Below, in pieces: positions 53,072-63,446 of a stretch of 64,000 nt of DNA (its first letter is position 1; each line of letters begins with the position of its first letter). The DNA comes from Balneolaceae bacterium (GTDB taxonomy: Bacteria; Bacteroidota; Rhodothermia; Balneolales; Balneolaceae). The stretch is taken from contig JAEPNO010000001.1 of assembly GCA_017643365.1 (NCBI GenBank), positions 248,001 through 312,000 on the forward strand, given 5' to 3'. Under the pieces are notes generated by a model that had not been told where the DNA came from, searched no databases, and saw only the letters and a list, made by a program, of their open reading frames with translations. Made by a program: the position numbers and the translations under genes.

Positions 53072-55735
53072 TCAAATAGACTCCTTAATAATTTGTTTAA
53101 CACTTGATAAAGCTTCAGATAGCTTTTCGGGGTTTTTTCCACCCGCAGTTGCAAGGTTCGGCTGTCCGCCTCCACCTCCACCAACTAAGCGACCTAATTT
53201 ACCAACTAGAGCGCCGGCTTTTAGGTTTTTCCTAGATATCAAGTTGTCGGATACAGCCACCATCAAAAATACTTTACCGTTTTCTTCATCTTTAGAACCA
53301 AGCACAATTACGCGGTCTTCGTTCGCTTTTTGAAGAGCATCGTAGCCTAATTGCTTTAATGTGGCAACATCAGCACCGGGAATTTCCCCTTTCGAGATAT
53401 CGATACCATCAATACTTTCGGTTTTGGCCAAAATATCATCAAGTAATGCTCCCGAGTTTGCCATTTGCACTTTTTCGAGTTCTTTTTCGAGCGCCTTTTT
53501 CTCATCCATCAATTTTTTGATGTTCGAAACCGGATCGTTCGTTTGTCCGAAAAGTGATTTTACTTCTTTAACAATCTCTTTTTCTTCTCGAAGCAGTTTA
53601 TCAGCTGCGCGACCACATACTGCTTCTATTCTTCGGATGCCGGCAGCAACCGAGCTTTCATGAAGGAATCGGAAATATCCGATTTCACCGGTTGCTCCAA
53701 CATGTGTTCCACCACATAATTCAACCGAATATTCTTCATCAAAGGTGATTACTCGAACAAAATCGCCGTATTTCTCGCCAAAGAGCATCATTGCTCCTTT
53801 TTCTTTGGCTTCTTCGATAGGCACGTTACGTTCTTCCATCAATGGAATATTCTCTTGAATCTTCGCATTCACTTCCGCCTCAACCTTATCGAGTTCTTCT
53901 TTGGTCATAGCCTCGAAATGAGAGAAATCGAAGCGAAGGTGATAATCATTCACCAAAGAACCTTTTTGAGCTACATGATCACCCAGAACATTTCGCAAAG
54001 CGGCATGTGCCAAATGCGTGGCCGAGTGATGCTTTTGAATTTCAAATCGCTTTTTTAAGTCGATGGAAGCTGTCCATGTACCCGCTAAATTTCCGGGAAG
54101 CTCTTCGGTATAGTGGATATAGTTTCCATTTCCTTTTTGCACATCGGTTACGTGGATGAAATCAGCGCCGTTGGTTAACATTCCGGTATCAGCAACCTGC
54201 CCACCACTTTCGGCATAAAAAGGAGTTTTGTTGAGTGTAAACGCGTAGCGATCACCTTCTTTTCGATAGGCGGTGATGAGTGCATCAGTCTCAAATTCAT
54301 CATAGCCTACAAATTCGAAGTCTTCTGAATCAATCAACACATTCCATTCGTTGATCTTGCTCTGATCTACTGAAAACTTTCCTGCAGCTCGGGCACGATC
54401 TTTTTGCTCCTGCATATGAGCGTTGAAACTTTCAACATCCACAGAAACACCTTGTTCGCGTGCCATCAATTGTGTCAAATCGATTGGAAAGCCATAAGTA
54501 TCGTGCAATTTGAAGGCGTCAGATCCACTTAAACTTTCACTTCCTTTAATCATTTCGTTAAAGATACCAATGCCCTGCCCCAAGGTTTTCAAAAAGCTGC
54601 GTTCCTCGGCATGGATTACATTGGTAATGTACTCTTGCTGGGCCACAATTTCAGGGAACACATCGCTGAACTGATTAGCGAGCACATCCACCAGTTTGTA
54701 CATGAAAGGCTCTTTGAAGCCCAATTTATCCCAACCGTAACGAATTGCACGACGTTGAATTCGGCGAATTACGTAGCCACGACCATCATTACCCGGTGAA
54801 GCGCCATCTGCAATTGAAAACGCTACGGCGCGAATATGATCGGAGATTACGCGCATGGCGATATCCTTTTCTTCATCTTTACCATACGGGATGCCCGCAA
54901 GTTCAGAAATACGATTTAGAAGCGGTGTGAACACATCCGAATCGTAGTTCGATATTTTGCCTTGAAGTACCGCACAAACCCGCTCGAAGCCCATACCGGT
55001 ATCCACATGTTTTGCCGGGAGCGATTCTAAACTTCCATCCGGTTGGCGGTTGAACTGAATAAATACCAAGTTCCAGATTTCGATCACTCTTGGGTCGTCC
55101 ATATTTACCAGACTCGCCCCATCAACTTCTTTACGCTCTGCATCAGGGCGTAAATCGATATGCAATTCTGAGCAAGGTCCGCATGGACCGGTATCACCCA
55201 TCTCCCAGAAATTATCTTTCTTATCAAACTCAAGAATATGATCGTGAGCAATATTTGTTTCCGATTTCCAAAGATCGATTGCTTCGTCATCAACGGGTAA
55301 GCCATCAGCTTCGTCGCCGGCAAAAACGGTGGCATAAATGCGGCTTGGATCCATTCCCCAAACATCTACTAATAATTCCCACGCCCAACCAATGGCTTCT
55401 TTTTTAAAGTAATCGCCGAACGACCAATTCCCCAGCATTTCGAATAAGGTATGGTGATAAGTATCATGCCCAACCTCTTCCAAATCGTTGTGTTTGCCGC
55501 TCACTCGAATACACTTTTGAGTATCAGCGGCGCGGTTCCAATTCTTCCCTTCATGATTCAAATGCTTCTCTTCACCTAAAAAAATGGGTTTAAACTGATT
55601 CATCCCCGCATTTGTGAATAAAAGCGTGGGATCGTCTTTGGGTACTACAGGTGCACTTTTTACAATAGCGTGCTTTTTATCTGCAAAAAATTGCAGAAAT
55701 TCTTTTCTGATTTGAGAAGAAGTCTTAATCGACAT
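53072..55735 (-). CDS. alaS: Alanyl-tRNA synthetase
   Basis: Class II synthetase that charges tRNA-Ala, 887 aa, cytoplasmic, essential. The catalytic core begins MSIKTSSQIRKEFLQFFADK and has TNAGMNQFKPIFLG and RVSGKHNDLEEVGHDTYHHT, both diagnostic. The editing domain carries HHSATHLAHAALRNVLG (HxxxH) and CGGTHVGATGEIG (CxxxH), the zinc-binding site that hydrolyses mischarged Ser/Gly-tRNA. The C-terminal domain ends with a Gly-rich GGGGGGQPNLATAGG block. Length is typical. Confidence 0.98.
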   Translation of the reverse strand: MSIKTSSQIRKEFLQFFADKKHAIVKSAPVVPKDDPTLLFTNAGMNQFKPIFLGEEKHLNHEGKNWNRAADTQKCIRVSGKHNDLEEVGHDTYHHTLFEMLGNWSFGDYFKKEAIGWAWELLVDVWGMDPSRIYATVFAGDEADGLPVDDEAIDLWKSETNIAHDHILEFDKKDNFWEMGDTGPCGPCSELHIDLRPDAERKEVDGASLVNMDDPRVIEIWNLVFIQFNRQPDGSLESLPAKHVDTGMGFERVCAVLQGKISNYDSDVFTPLLNRISELAGIPYGKDEEKDIAMRVISDHIRAVAFSIADGASPGNDGRGYVIRRIQRRAIRYGWDKLGFKEPFMYKLVDVLANQFSDVFPEIVAQQEYITNVIHAEERSFLKTLGQGIGIFNEMIKGSESLSGSDAFKLHDTYGFPIDLTQLMAREQGVSVDVESFNAHMQEQKDRARAAGKFSVDQSKINEWNVLIDSEDFEFVGYDEFETDALITAYRKEGDRYAFTLNKTPFYAESGGQVADTGMLTNGADFIHVTDVQKGNGNYIHYTEELPGNLAGTWTASIDLKKRFEIQKHHSATHLAHAALRNVLGDHVAQKGSLVNDYHLRFDFSHFEAMTKEELDKVEAEVNAKIQENIPLMEERNVPIEEAKEKGAMMLFGEKYGDFVRVITFDEEYSVELCGGTHVGATGEIGYFRFLHESSVAAGIRRIEAVCGRAADKLLREEKEIVKEVKSLFGQTNDPVSNIKKLMDEKKALEKELEKVQMANSGALLDDILAKTESIDGIDISKGEIPGADVATLKQLGYDALQKANEDRVIVLGSKDEENGKVFLMVAVSDNLISRKNLKAGALVGKLGRLVGGGGGGQPNLATAGGKNPEKLSEALSSVKQIIKESI

Positions 55736-55825
55736 TATTTTTTTATGTGATATTGGATCAAAATTAAGGTTGGGAAGATAGAAAAAATCCGCCTCTAACT
55801 CATGAATTAAACCCGGTAAACAGGG

Positions 55826-56401
55826 ATGAAAACATTATTAAACAATTTCTTTCGTGGCATGCTAATCGTTTTCCCGGTTGGTGTTACTATTTATCTGGTT
55901 GCAATCACCATCGATTGGTTGAATTCTATTTTTTCGGATCTACTTTTGGGCTGGATAAATGTGGAGATTCCGGGATTGGGAATTATAACTGGGTTCTTAT
56001 TTATCGCACTAATTGGTTATGTATTCAACCGAGCTTTTACCAAGCCCATTGTTCACATATTTGAGCGATTGATCTCCAAAATGCCCTTTGTGAGTATGAT
56101 TTACAGCTCATTAAAAGACCTAACTGAAGCATTTGTAGGAGAACGTAAAAAATTCAATCAACCTGCAAAAGTAACCTTTGGCGATACCGGTGTGATTCGT
56201 TTCGGATTTATCACGCAAGACTCGCTCGAACAATACGATTTAGCCGATGAAGTAGCTATTTATTGTCCGCACTCTTACAATTTCTCTGGTAACTTATATG
56301 TAGTTCCAAAAGAATGTGTAACCCCCATCAAAATGGATTCGACAGATTTTATGCGCTTTATCGTTTCCGGTGGAGTAACCGGTGGAATTAAAAAAATCTA
56401 G
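55826..56401 (+). CDS. DUF502 membrane protein
   Basis: A 191-aa inner-membrane protein of the DUF502 family. It has two TM helices (about 10-32, FFRGMLIVFPVGVTIYLVAI, and 50-68, IPGLGIITGFLFIALIGYVF) followed by a soluble domain with the family motifs IFERLISKMPFVSMIYSSLK, VRFGF-like IRFGFITQ and VVPKECVTPIKMDSTDFMRF, ending in SGGVTGG. Function is unknown in bacteria generally. It points toward and overlaps the FNR gene by four bases at the 3' ends (convergent). Confidence 0.92.
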   Translation: MKTLLNNFFRGMLIVFPVGVTIYLVAITIDWLNSIFSDLLLGWINVEIPGLGIITGFLFIALIGYVFNRAFTKPIVHIFERLISKMPFVSMIYSSLKDLTEAFVGERKKFNQPAKVTFGDTGVIRFGFITQDSLEQYDLADEVAIYCPHSYNFSGNLYVVPKECVTPIKMDSTDFMRFIVSGGVTGGIKKI

Positions 56402-57321
56402 TACACTTCTTCGAACGTACGTACCGATGGTTTGATCATCTTTTTGGCTTCTTCCCAGGTCCATGTACTTGGGTCACGGTCAGCAAGATCGCCTTTTAAA
56501 GTGAGATAGCTGAAGAATCCATGCTTTGCCAGATTTTGATAAATGCCGGTTTCCATGCCTTTCATCCCACATAAATAGATCAGAGTATTTTCTGCGCCTA
56601 AAATGGGTGAAAGAGTATCAGCATGATCGTCGATGGCAGTTTGCACATAATATTTCGAGCCATCTTGTCTCCGATCTTCTCGCGAGATCATTTTGATATA
56701 ATGGAAATTATCGTGCTTTGCCTCCATTTCATGTAAGTAATTAGGATAGATTACGTCGGTGCGATATGGGCATCCAAATATCAAAGCAACTTGGTTTGTA
56801 ATGCCTTGCTCAAACAATTCCATTATCATTCCCCGAAATGGAGCAATACCGGTACCTGTTGCAAAAAATACATAGTTGAAATCCTTTGCATTGGTTGGGA
56901 GTAAGTATCGGCGTCCACTCGGCCCTGTAACTTTAACCTTATCGCCGGGTTTTAGATTACATAAGTAATTCGAGCACACCCCCATGTAAAATGTGCCGTC
57001 TACTTCATCCATCGCACGCTTTACGGTAGTTGAAACCAAATTCGATTTCCCATTTTCCCCTTTCGATGGAGATGAAACCGAATAAAGTCGCAATTTATGA
57101 GGCTTTCCTCGATGATCCTCGCCGGGAGGTAGCACCCCTATCGATTGACCAACCTTAAATTTACCGTCTAAATCCGTTCCCGATACATCGAAAGTAATGT
57201 GGCGGATTATATTCGGGCTGCTTTCAGCTGTACACACGTAGTTTTCTACGATAGTTGCTTCAGCAGGGTTTTTTGGGGAATACACATTCAGGTCAACGGT
57301 AGGTAGTTCAAATTCAGCCAT
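56398..57321 (-). CDS. Plant-type ferredoxin-NADP(+) reductase
   Basis: A 307-aa flavoprotein that exchanges electrons between NADP(H) and ferredoxin or flavodoxin. It has the plastid/cyanobacterial FNR pattern: FKVGQSIGVLPPGED, the FAD motif KLRLYSVSSPS (RxYS), VCSNYLCNLKPGDKVKVTGP, the NADP-binding FFATGTGIAPFRGM, LIFGCPYRTDVIYPN, YLCGMKGMETGI and a C-terminal aromatic residue (FEEVY) that would stack on the flavin. This is distinct from the bacterial-type Fpr. Some related proteins serve anaerobic or aromatic-oxygenase pathways, but no such genes are nearby. Confidence 0.9.
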   Translation of the reverse strand: MAEFELPTVDLNVYSPKNPAEATIVENYVCTAESSPNIIRHITFDVSGTDLDGKFKVGQSIGVLPPGEDHRGKPHKLRLYSVSSPSKGENGKSNLVSTTVKRAMDEVDGTFYMGVCSNYLCNLKPGDKVKVTGPSGRRYLLPTNAKDFNYVFFATGTGIAPFRGMIMELFEQGITNQVALIFGCPYRTDVIYPNYLHEMEAKHDNFHYIKMISREDRRQDGSKYYVQTAIDDHADTLSPILGAENTLIYLCGMKGMETGIYQNLAKHGFFSYLTLKGDLADRDPSTWTWEEAKKMIKPSVRTFEEVY

Positions 57322-57432
57322 TAGCTTTAGCTCGATTTACATGAAAGTTTAGAAGCCTAAAAGTAGCAAATGGAAGCTATAATCGGAATGTGAATAATGC
57401 ATGAACCCCCATTTTTTAATGGAAGGGCTTTT

Positions 57433-58119
57433 CTATTGATTGCTGATTGCGTATCGAATAAGCTCGTCGATAGTAGGAAGTTCGCCGCGTTCGGCGTTTA
57501 ATCGCTCGGCCATATTATGCGAGACACCTACTCTGCGCATACCTATCAATTTATCAACTGTTAGCTCTTCTAGGGTGTAACCCAGTTCCAACATATTTGC
57601 TGTAAAAAAGGCGGTTACTTCGTTTCTTCGCGTTTCAGCAAGCTGTTCTATGGTTAAGTCATAGCCTAATTCTTTCATCATTCTGGCATAGGTAGCACTA
57701 ACATCAGAACGTTGCAATAGAACTAATTGCTCAAGTGTCGGCTCGTATCCAACATCTCTGATTTGAGAGGTATAAGTTGCTGTAACGCCTTCGCTTCGTA
57801 AATCAAGCAGTTGTTCTCTTGAAAGCTCACCATATCCCATGTCGGCCATCCAGTTGCCCATGCCCACGATGATATCTTCGCTAGGTTCTGAAATGGCTTG
57901 TGCAATATCGTCAATGGGATTAATGCCACTAAAAAAATCACCCACACGATTCCCGGTGTAAAAAAGTAAAGTGGCAATAAATGCAAACAACAATATGTAG
58001 TTTGCAACTTTAGAATTTCCCCCACTAGATGTGCTTGTGGGGGTGTTTAGAACAGTATCATCAACCTCTTGTTCAAGGTCTTTGAGGTCATTCTTTAAAT
58101 TTTTGAACTTTGTACTCAT
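57433..58119 (-). CDS. Single-TM protein with repeated LxxLRxxGVT-type helical motif
   Basis: A 228-aa protein with an N-terminal coiled-coil-like stretch (KFKNLKNDLKDLEQEVDDTV), one TM helix (VANYILLFAFIATLLFYTG), and a C-terminal region of four related ~28-residue units: LSREQLLDLRSEGVTATYTS, LEQLVLLQRSDVSATYARMM, IEQLAETRRNEVTAFFTANM and VDKLIGMRRVGVSHNMAERL. Each contains LxxLxxxRxxxVxxxxxxxM followed by GY. This motif occurs as repeats in anti-sigma-type and BlaR-like proteins of FCB bacteria. The ATG at 58119 has a GCGGGA ribosome site and is preferred over the TTG at 58131. The exact function is unknown. Confidence 0.7.
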   Translation of the reverse strand: MSTKFKNLKNDLKDLEQEVDDTVLNTPTSTSSGGNSKVANYILLFAFIATLLFYTGNRVGDFFSGINPIDDIAQAISEPSEDIIVGMGNWMADMGYGELSREQLLDLRSEGVTATYTSQIRDVGYEPTLEQLVLLQRSDVSATYARMMKELGYDLTIEQLAETRRNEVTAFFTANMLELGYTLEELTVDKLIGMRRVGVSHNMAERLNAERGELPTIDELIRYAISNQ

Positions 58120-58182
58120 AGTATCCCGCAATTATGACAAATCAGTACGGAATAATAAAGAGAAAGATGCAGAAAAGAATTA

Positions 58183-58560
58183 TTAATTCACTAATTCCAT
58201 CGAACGAGTTAAGTCCGAAATAGTGAACGGTTTTGTAATTAAATCGATGAAATCGGTTTCGCGAGCACGCTCGTAGTTTACTCGATCAGAGTTTCCTGTT
58301 AAGTAAATTACTGAGGTACTGATGCTGTCTTTAATAGCGGTAACAGCTTCGATTCCATCCATATCGCCTTTCAAACGAATGTCCATCAATACCAAATCTG
58401 GTACATGTTCGGTTGCCAAACGAATTGCTTCATCGCCTGATGTAGCTTTACCAACCACTTCATGACCTAGTTCTTTAACCATGTTCTCAATAACAAGAGA
58501 AATGATCATATCATCTTCAACTATTAAAACTCGTTTTCTTTTTCCGTTTAAATCACTCAA
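58183..58560 (-). CDS. Stand-alone response regulator receiver (CheY-like)
   Basis: A 125-aa single-domain receiver. Phosphorylation residues are clear: acidic pocket E15-D16-D17 (VEDDM), phosphoacceptor D60 (LVLMDIRL), T88 (YLTGNS) and K110 (ITKPF). With no output domain it acts by protein contact or phosphotransfer. The pattern MDGIEAVTAIKD, with the ExGx insertion, is seen in receivers of PAS-kinase phosphorelays. It is 51 bases from the TM repeat gene on the same strand; no histidine kinase is in the window. Confidence 0.92.
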   Translation of the reverse strand: MSDLNGKRKRVLIVEDDMIISLVIENMVKELGHEVVGKATSGDEAIRLATEHVPDLVLMDIRLKGDMDGIEAVTAIKDSISTSVIYLTGNSDRVNYERARETDFIDLITKPFTISDLTRSMELVN

Positions 58561-58682
58561 CGTCTTGTTCCTTTTGTCTTTTGGTGTTGATTACCGAATG
58601 ATAGAGTACAATTGAAATCTACTGTTACTAATCAGATAATGCTAATGAAAGCATAATATATCCATAGTTCTCATTATATACT

Positions 58683-59537
58683 TCATTCTTCGCTAACAAT
58701 GGCCTTATAATTTAATAAGACGCCATCTACTGCGTCAACATATGCGTTTATACCTGCGTAATGTTGATTTTTATAACTTATCGGCACTATCCAAGCCTTT
58801 CTCAACTCTAATTGATTATTTTTATTCTTATATGGTACGATCTCAAAATTATCGGGTTGTCCTACCATCTCGTTTGTTATAAATAACACACTATCTTGCT
58901 CTGTTAATTCAACCAACGATACCTCTTCTCCAATTACCGTTTCTCTGGCCTCGATATAGCCTACATCTAACAATCCGGGAGCATAAATTTCTTCGTACCA
59001 ATTTCCCCAAATCCGATTTACGCCTTTTGAATCAACAAAAACGATTATTTCGGATTCCGAAACAGAAATAGATTGGTAGCTCTGATTTTGAAAAATGATC
59101 TTCCATTCAAGAGGAACGCTATTTGTCTCAGGGCCTTCGCAAATTGTACAACCATAAAGTGGTACTAATTCCTTTATTTGTAACGAACTGCTATCAGTTA
59201 CATTGGTGAACTTGGCATTGAATAAAATGCTTTGTTTTGCCAAACGAATCAATGGTTCAGGATTGGCTAATTCAATTTTATCAGGGACTCTATCAGCACA
59301 GGGATTAATATCATTTGGAAATAAAATTCTACTAAATCCGGTATAGCCAAATTCGTTTAGTGTAGAACATAATGTACCGTTGTTAAGCTGATGATATTCT
59401 CGATTTAAATCATCGAGAGTAAGCAATGGTAAGGGATCGATGGTGATAGGATAGTCTGGTATTCGAGATGTCTCTATGACATCACATTGAATTAGAGAAG
59501 CGAATAAAAGTAATGTAAATACCGTTTTTAAAGTCAC
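58683..59537 (-). CDS. Putative lipoprotein, function not recognised
   Basis: A 284-aa exported protein with a GTG start at 59537 and N-terminus MTLKTVFTLLLFASLIQCDV; C19 may be lipidated although Q precedes it, which is atypical. The mature protein has several Cys (CSTL, NPCAD, GCTICE, the last resembling a CxxC pair) and a beta-rich C-terminus ending AGINAYVDAVDGVLLNYKAI, like a PepSY-type strand-helix. No family is recognised. It stands alone between the receiver and the MerC gene. Confidence 0.55.
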   Translation of the reverse strand: MTLKTVFTLLLFASLIQCDVIETSRIPDYPITIDPLPLLTLDDLNREYHQLNNGTLCSTLNEFGYTGFSRILFPNDINPCADRVPDKIELANPEPLIRLAKQSILFNAKFTNVTDSSSLQIKELVPLYGCTICEGPETNSVPLEWKIIFQNQSYQSISVSESEIIVFVDSKGVNRIWGNWYEEIYAPGLLDVGYIEARETVIGEEVSLVELTEQDSVLFITNEMVGQPDNFEIVPYKNKNNQLELRKAWIVPISYKNQHYAGINAYVDAVDGVLLNYKAIVSEE

Positions 59538-59641
59538 AAATAATCAATCAAAGCCGTTGAACAAATATAAGAATCTGTTCCACAAACATTCTTTTAAACT
59601 TATCTAATTCTAGTTGTGTTTAATTAAAAAGTTGAATACTT

Positions 59642-60022
59642 CTACAACGATTGATTGAGGGAAAGCCCGGTCTTTAACTGAAAATTTAGCCAATGTCCTT
59701 TTATCAAAAGTGCACTACCAAGTAACGTAATTCCTGCTTCACCATACTCCCCTAAGTATTGATTAAAATACCACGCCAAAAAGATTACAAATACTCCAGA
59801 GAGTAAATAAATCGACACTTTTTTAGATTCGTGTTTTCGCTGAAGGGAAAGGATTACCGTTGGTGCAATTGCCAGGAAAAAAATGAGATGTGTATAGGCG
59901 TGAAACTCCTCGAAAGCCGGCCATATTGGGATAAGAGCAATGGCAACCGGAACTAGTAAACAGTGAATGGCACAAATACCGGATAATCCAATTCCAATTC
60001 TGTCCCAGAATCCTTTTTTCAA
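59642..60022 (-). CDS. MerC-family small membrane protein
   Basis: A 126-aa protein with four predicted TM helices and the MerC signature GLSGICAIHCLLVPVAIALI, with a Cys pair (C17, C21) in the first helix; the second MerC-type Cys pair is not seen. True MerC transports Hg(II); family members in FCB bacteria are mostly not linked to mercury resistance, and no merA/merR/merP is present here. It most likely moves or binds a metal or has another role. Confidence 0.75.
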   Translation of the reverse strand: MKKGFWDRIGIGLSGICAIHCLLVPVAIALIPIWPAFEEFHAYTHLIFFLAIAPTVILSLQRKHESKKVSIYLLSGVFVIFLAWYFNQYLGEYGEAGITLLGSALLIKGHWLNFQLKTGLSLNQSL

Positions 60023-60100
60023 AACCTAATTTATAAGAAGTTAATTAGCGCCAAATATACGGATACCTTCCTAGAGATTAAGTAATTTTTTCATCGATAT

Positions 60101-60125
60101 AAAAAAAGGAGGTTGCCCTCCTTTT
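60101..60125 (-). terminator. Intrinsic terminator of the broken T9SS propeller gene (minus strand)
   Basis: AAAAGGAGG (60104-60112) and CCTCCTTTT (60117-60125) pair around TTGC, with an A-run from 60101 that gives a T-run on the minus strand. It lies six bases beyond the stop codon at 60131. Confidence 0.82.
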
Positions 60126-60130
60126 CAGTT

Positions 60131-62482
60131 TTACTTAATAAGTAACATTTTTCGTGTTAATATTTGGTCGCCAAATTCAATCTTATAAATGTAAATACCA
60201 CTTGAAAGATTGCTTGCATCAAATAATACCGAGTGGCTGCCTGCTACCATCGGCTTATTAACCAATGATGCAACTTGCTGCCCCAATACATTAAATACAT
60301 CTAAACGAACAAGCCCATTATTTGGAATTGAAAACTCAATATTTGTGCTTGGATTAAATGGATTCGGGTAATTTTGTGATAAAGAAATATGAGTAGGAAT
60401 AAGGTCTGCATCCTCTTTATTCGAAACTGTTGTGCCCGAATTAAAATGTGAAAACAAACCGATACCGGTTCCGACTAATAACTCATCGTAGTAAAGAACA
60501 TTAATATCAGTGCCAACCGGATAGCTATGTCCGAGTTCCCAACTGCTTTCGCCAAGTATATGGTAATACACTTCGTTATCTACAGCTACAAATAAGGTAT
60601 CTTCTCCCATTGAAGCAGCCCGAGCCAACTTTCCTTCTTCGAAAGGAAAACCGGAAGTTGTCATCGGAGTCCACAGGTTGTCACCATCAAGAGCTTTGTA
60701 ATAGGCAATTGGATGATTAATTCCCGCATCGGTACCTACGGCAATTACAGTATCGCCGGTAGCTGTAAGTTCAAGATCCCAAATTGAAGCTACGATAAGC
60801 GAACCTGTACTGGTTGAGCTCCCGTTCATATCTTGGTCTACCGTCCAGCTCGATCCACTTTTCGTGATTTTATACACACTTCGACCTGATGGATGGTCAA
60901 GATCATAAAGGGCGCTCACATATACGATACTATCCCCATTTTCGATGGTGAAAACGATATCTGTAAGATCTGTATCCTGACCTTCTGCACTTTCTTCTAT
61001 TAGCAGTTGATCCCAATTTGCGCCACGATCGGTACTATAGAATAAACCGCCTTGCAAGCTATCTTGAACCTCATAAGCGGCAAATATTAAGCTCGAATCA
61101 TAGGGACTAACCTCGATTGCTCTTGCCATTGTGCCTACATGAGGCAAATTATATGGTGCGCTTTCCGGTGTAAAGATTCGGTTTCAAGTTGATCCGTCAT
61201 CTAGAGTTCTGTAAACGCGAATATTACCTGCATAAACATAGGTTGTATCGTTTGGATCAATTTCTATTGAGAAATATGGCGAACCATCTCCTTGTGGATA
61301 ATAAGATCCACTCCAACTTGGGCTGGTTAGAAAATCACTTACTTTTCGAATGCCCGATTTAGAAGCCATCCAGCCTTTATTTTTTGATGCGGTCATATCA
61401 AAATCCTGAACCTGAACAGCTTCAACACCATCATCAATACCAAAAATAGACGGTCCACCATCAATGGATAACCCAATTCCTTGGTCAGTGGTCATAAATA
61501 CCATGCTATCGTTCAATGGGTTTGCAAAAACAACACCATCATTGGGATGTGTTTCTTGAGATGCATTCCCAAATTCACTCCAGCTTCCTTCACCATTATT
61601 GTGATTATACAGTTTCGAATGATAGACACTATAACTTGTTGAATCGCCGTGGAATGCAACGTTACTGCCGGTAACACCGTTCGCAATACTTGTAGATGTC
61701 CAAGTGCTTTCATCATCGGTATAAGCAACGTATTTGTTCATGTTGTCAACGCCAAATACGAATATTCTACCTGACGGTGCTATGGCAAAAGTTTTCCAAT
61801 TTACACTAGATGATAGTGATGATGTTGAAATCGTGGAAAACGCGGTACTAGCAGTTAACCCTGCGAGCTTGTCATCCGATTTCTTAAGCTCCGGGCTGCT
61901 ACCTTCTCTAAATATGTACACGGAACCATTATATGGATGCACATCAATTTTTTGCATGCCCGGCGATATTCCCGGCACGATATCACTAACTAAAGTGGTG
62001 ACATTAGCGGAAGCATCAACAGTGGCAGTAAATATCTTATTAGCGTTTAGATAGATTAATGTATCACCCTTAAAAAGCATGTCAGGAACATAACCGGAAA
62101 CAACTTGAGTTGGTGCGCTGCTTGTCACATCTACTTTCATTAAACCTTCGGAATTATGTGCAAAAAACAAAAACTCGGAACTTGCATGAGCTGCAATCGT
62201 TTGAACCGCTGAACCATAATTGTCGTCGGCATCAACCGCCGATATGGTAGAGAATGCTGTTCCACTCGGTGAGCTGGTGTTTGAATGTGCATCGTCATAA
62301 AATAAAGTGTTTGCACTTTCAGTTGATATAAAAATTCGAACTGAATCGGCGGTTTTAGCATATCCTGAGATACCAAGAATTCTCCCACCGTACACTGCTT
62401 CAACATTTGGTGTGCTAAGTTAGCCAAAAGCCATTGTTGAAGCTACTATTGTGAATATGAAGCTGAATACTGCTCGTTTCAT
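60131..62482 (-). pseudogene. T9SS-secreted beta-propeller-like protein, interrupted by two in-frame stops
   Basis: One 784-codon frame from the ATG at 62482, in which two stops interrupt an otherwise continuous reading. The first is TAA at 62420-62422, right after signal peptide MKRAVFSFIFTIVASTMAFG (probably a former CAA, giving AFGQLST). The second is TGA at 61184-61186 (probably a former TGG, giving DGSTWNRIF). Between and after them the frame is intact. The protein consists of repeated beta blades with Ser/Thr/Asp-rich loops (DDGSTW, STDRGANWDQLL), as in BNR/sortilin-like propellers, and a T9SS sorting domain (NYPNPFNPSTNIEFS to TRKMLLIK). Each lesion needs a single transition (C to T, G to A). 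The 403- and 338-aa open parts are not separate genes. Confidence 0.85.
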
Positions 62483-62587
62483 ATTACCCCTTAATTAAGT
62501 TTAAATTAAATAAGAACGCAGAAGCTACGATCAATGTACTATATACATGATTCGTAACAACCTAACTATTAGATTCTTCTAAAAATT

Positions 62588-63445
62588 ATGGCACTTAGAG
62601 TTCTTACATGGACTTTTATCATCGGCATATCTCTGATTTTATTAATTGCCGTTGCAATTCGCTTTGTCGATTTTTCGATGTCAGATGAGGAAGTTCTAAG
62701 TAAATTTTCGGGCTCTAAGTATCAACCGGAACATAAATTTTTCGAAGTCGGTCATCGTACTATACACTATGTTAGCGTAGGTGATTCTTCGCTACCTGCA
62801 GTGATGTTTGTACATGGCTCGCCCGGTTCTTGGACCGATCACATCAATTTGCTGGCTGATCCTGACCTACAGAACTCATTTTATATGATCAGTTTAGACA
62901 GACCCGGTTTTGGCGATTCAAACGTTGGAGAACCCGAACGATCATTGACAAATCAAGCCAATATTTTAGCACAGATTTTATCTGCTGAAAAGAAAACCGC
63001 TATTCTATCCGGGCATTCGTTTGGGGCTCCTGTTGTAATTAAAACGGCTATCGATCACCCAGATTTAGTACAAGGTTTAATATTGGTTGCAGGTTCAGTT
63101 GATCCGGAACTTGAGAAAACTAAATGGTATCAGGTCCCGGTCGATTACCAGATTCTTTCTTGGATTCTACCCCCGGCGATATATTCAACAAACGAAGAAA
63201 TACTTGCTTTGAAAGGCGAACTTGAAGAAATGAAACCGGATTGGGGAAAAATTGAAGTTCCTGTTTCAATAATTCACGGGGAGAAGGATAAATTAGTTCC
63301 GGTCGAAAATGTTGACTTTGTAAAACAACAACTTGTTGCCCTAAAGCCAGAGATGATCATCGTAGATTCGATGAACCACTTTGTGCCTTGGTCGAACCCG
63401 GAATTAATTAAAGCAGAGATTTTCAGAATCTCAGCATTAAAATAA
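62588..63445 (+). CDS. Alpha/beta hydrolase
   Basis: A 285-aa membrane-anchored hydrolase: N-terminal TM helix (VLTWTFIIGISLILLIAVAI) and an alpha/beta-hydrolase domain. The oxyanion-hole motif is VMFVHGSPGSWTDH, the nucleophile elbow GHSFGAP (Ser), the acid in IHGEKDKLVP (Asp) and the catalytic His in SMNHFVPW. The substrate is unknown; esterase, lipase or haloalkane-dehalogenase-like roles are possible. Divergent from the propeller pseudogene. Confidence 0.87.
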   Translation: MALRVLTWTFIIGISLILLIAVAIRFVDFSMSDEEVLSKFSGSKYQPEHKFFEVGHRTIHYVSVGDSSLPAVMFVHGSPGSWTDHINLLADPDLQNSFYMISLDRPGFGDSNVGEPERSLTNQANILAQILSAEKKTAILSGHSFGAPVVIKTAIDHPDLVQGLILVAGSVDPELEKTKWYQVPVDYQILSWILPPAIYSTNEEILALKGELEEMKPDWGKIEVPVSIIHGEKDKLVPVENVDFVKQQLVALKPEMIIVDSMNHFVPWSNPELIKAEIFRISALK

Positions 63446-63446
63446 A

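Noticed and set aside
57433-58131. TTG start at 58131 for the TM repeat protein
   Set aside because: The ATG four codons later has a better-spaced ribosome site.
60131-62395. Two separate genes (338 and 403 aa)
   Set aside because: Both parts are in the same frame, only 12 codons lie between them, and the intervening codons read on as propeller sequence. One interrupted gene explains both.
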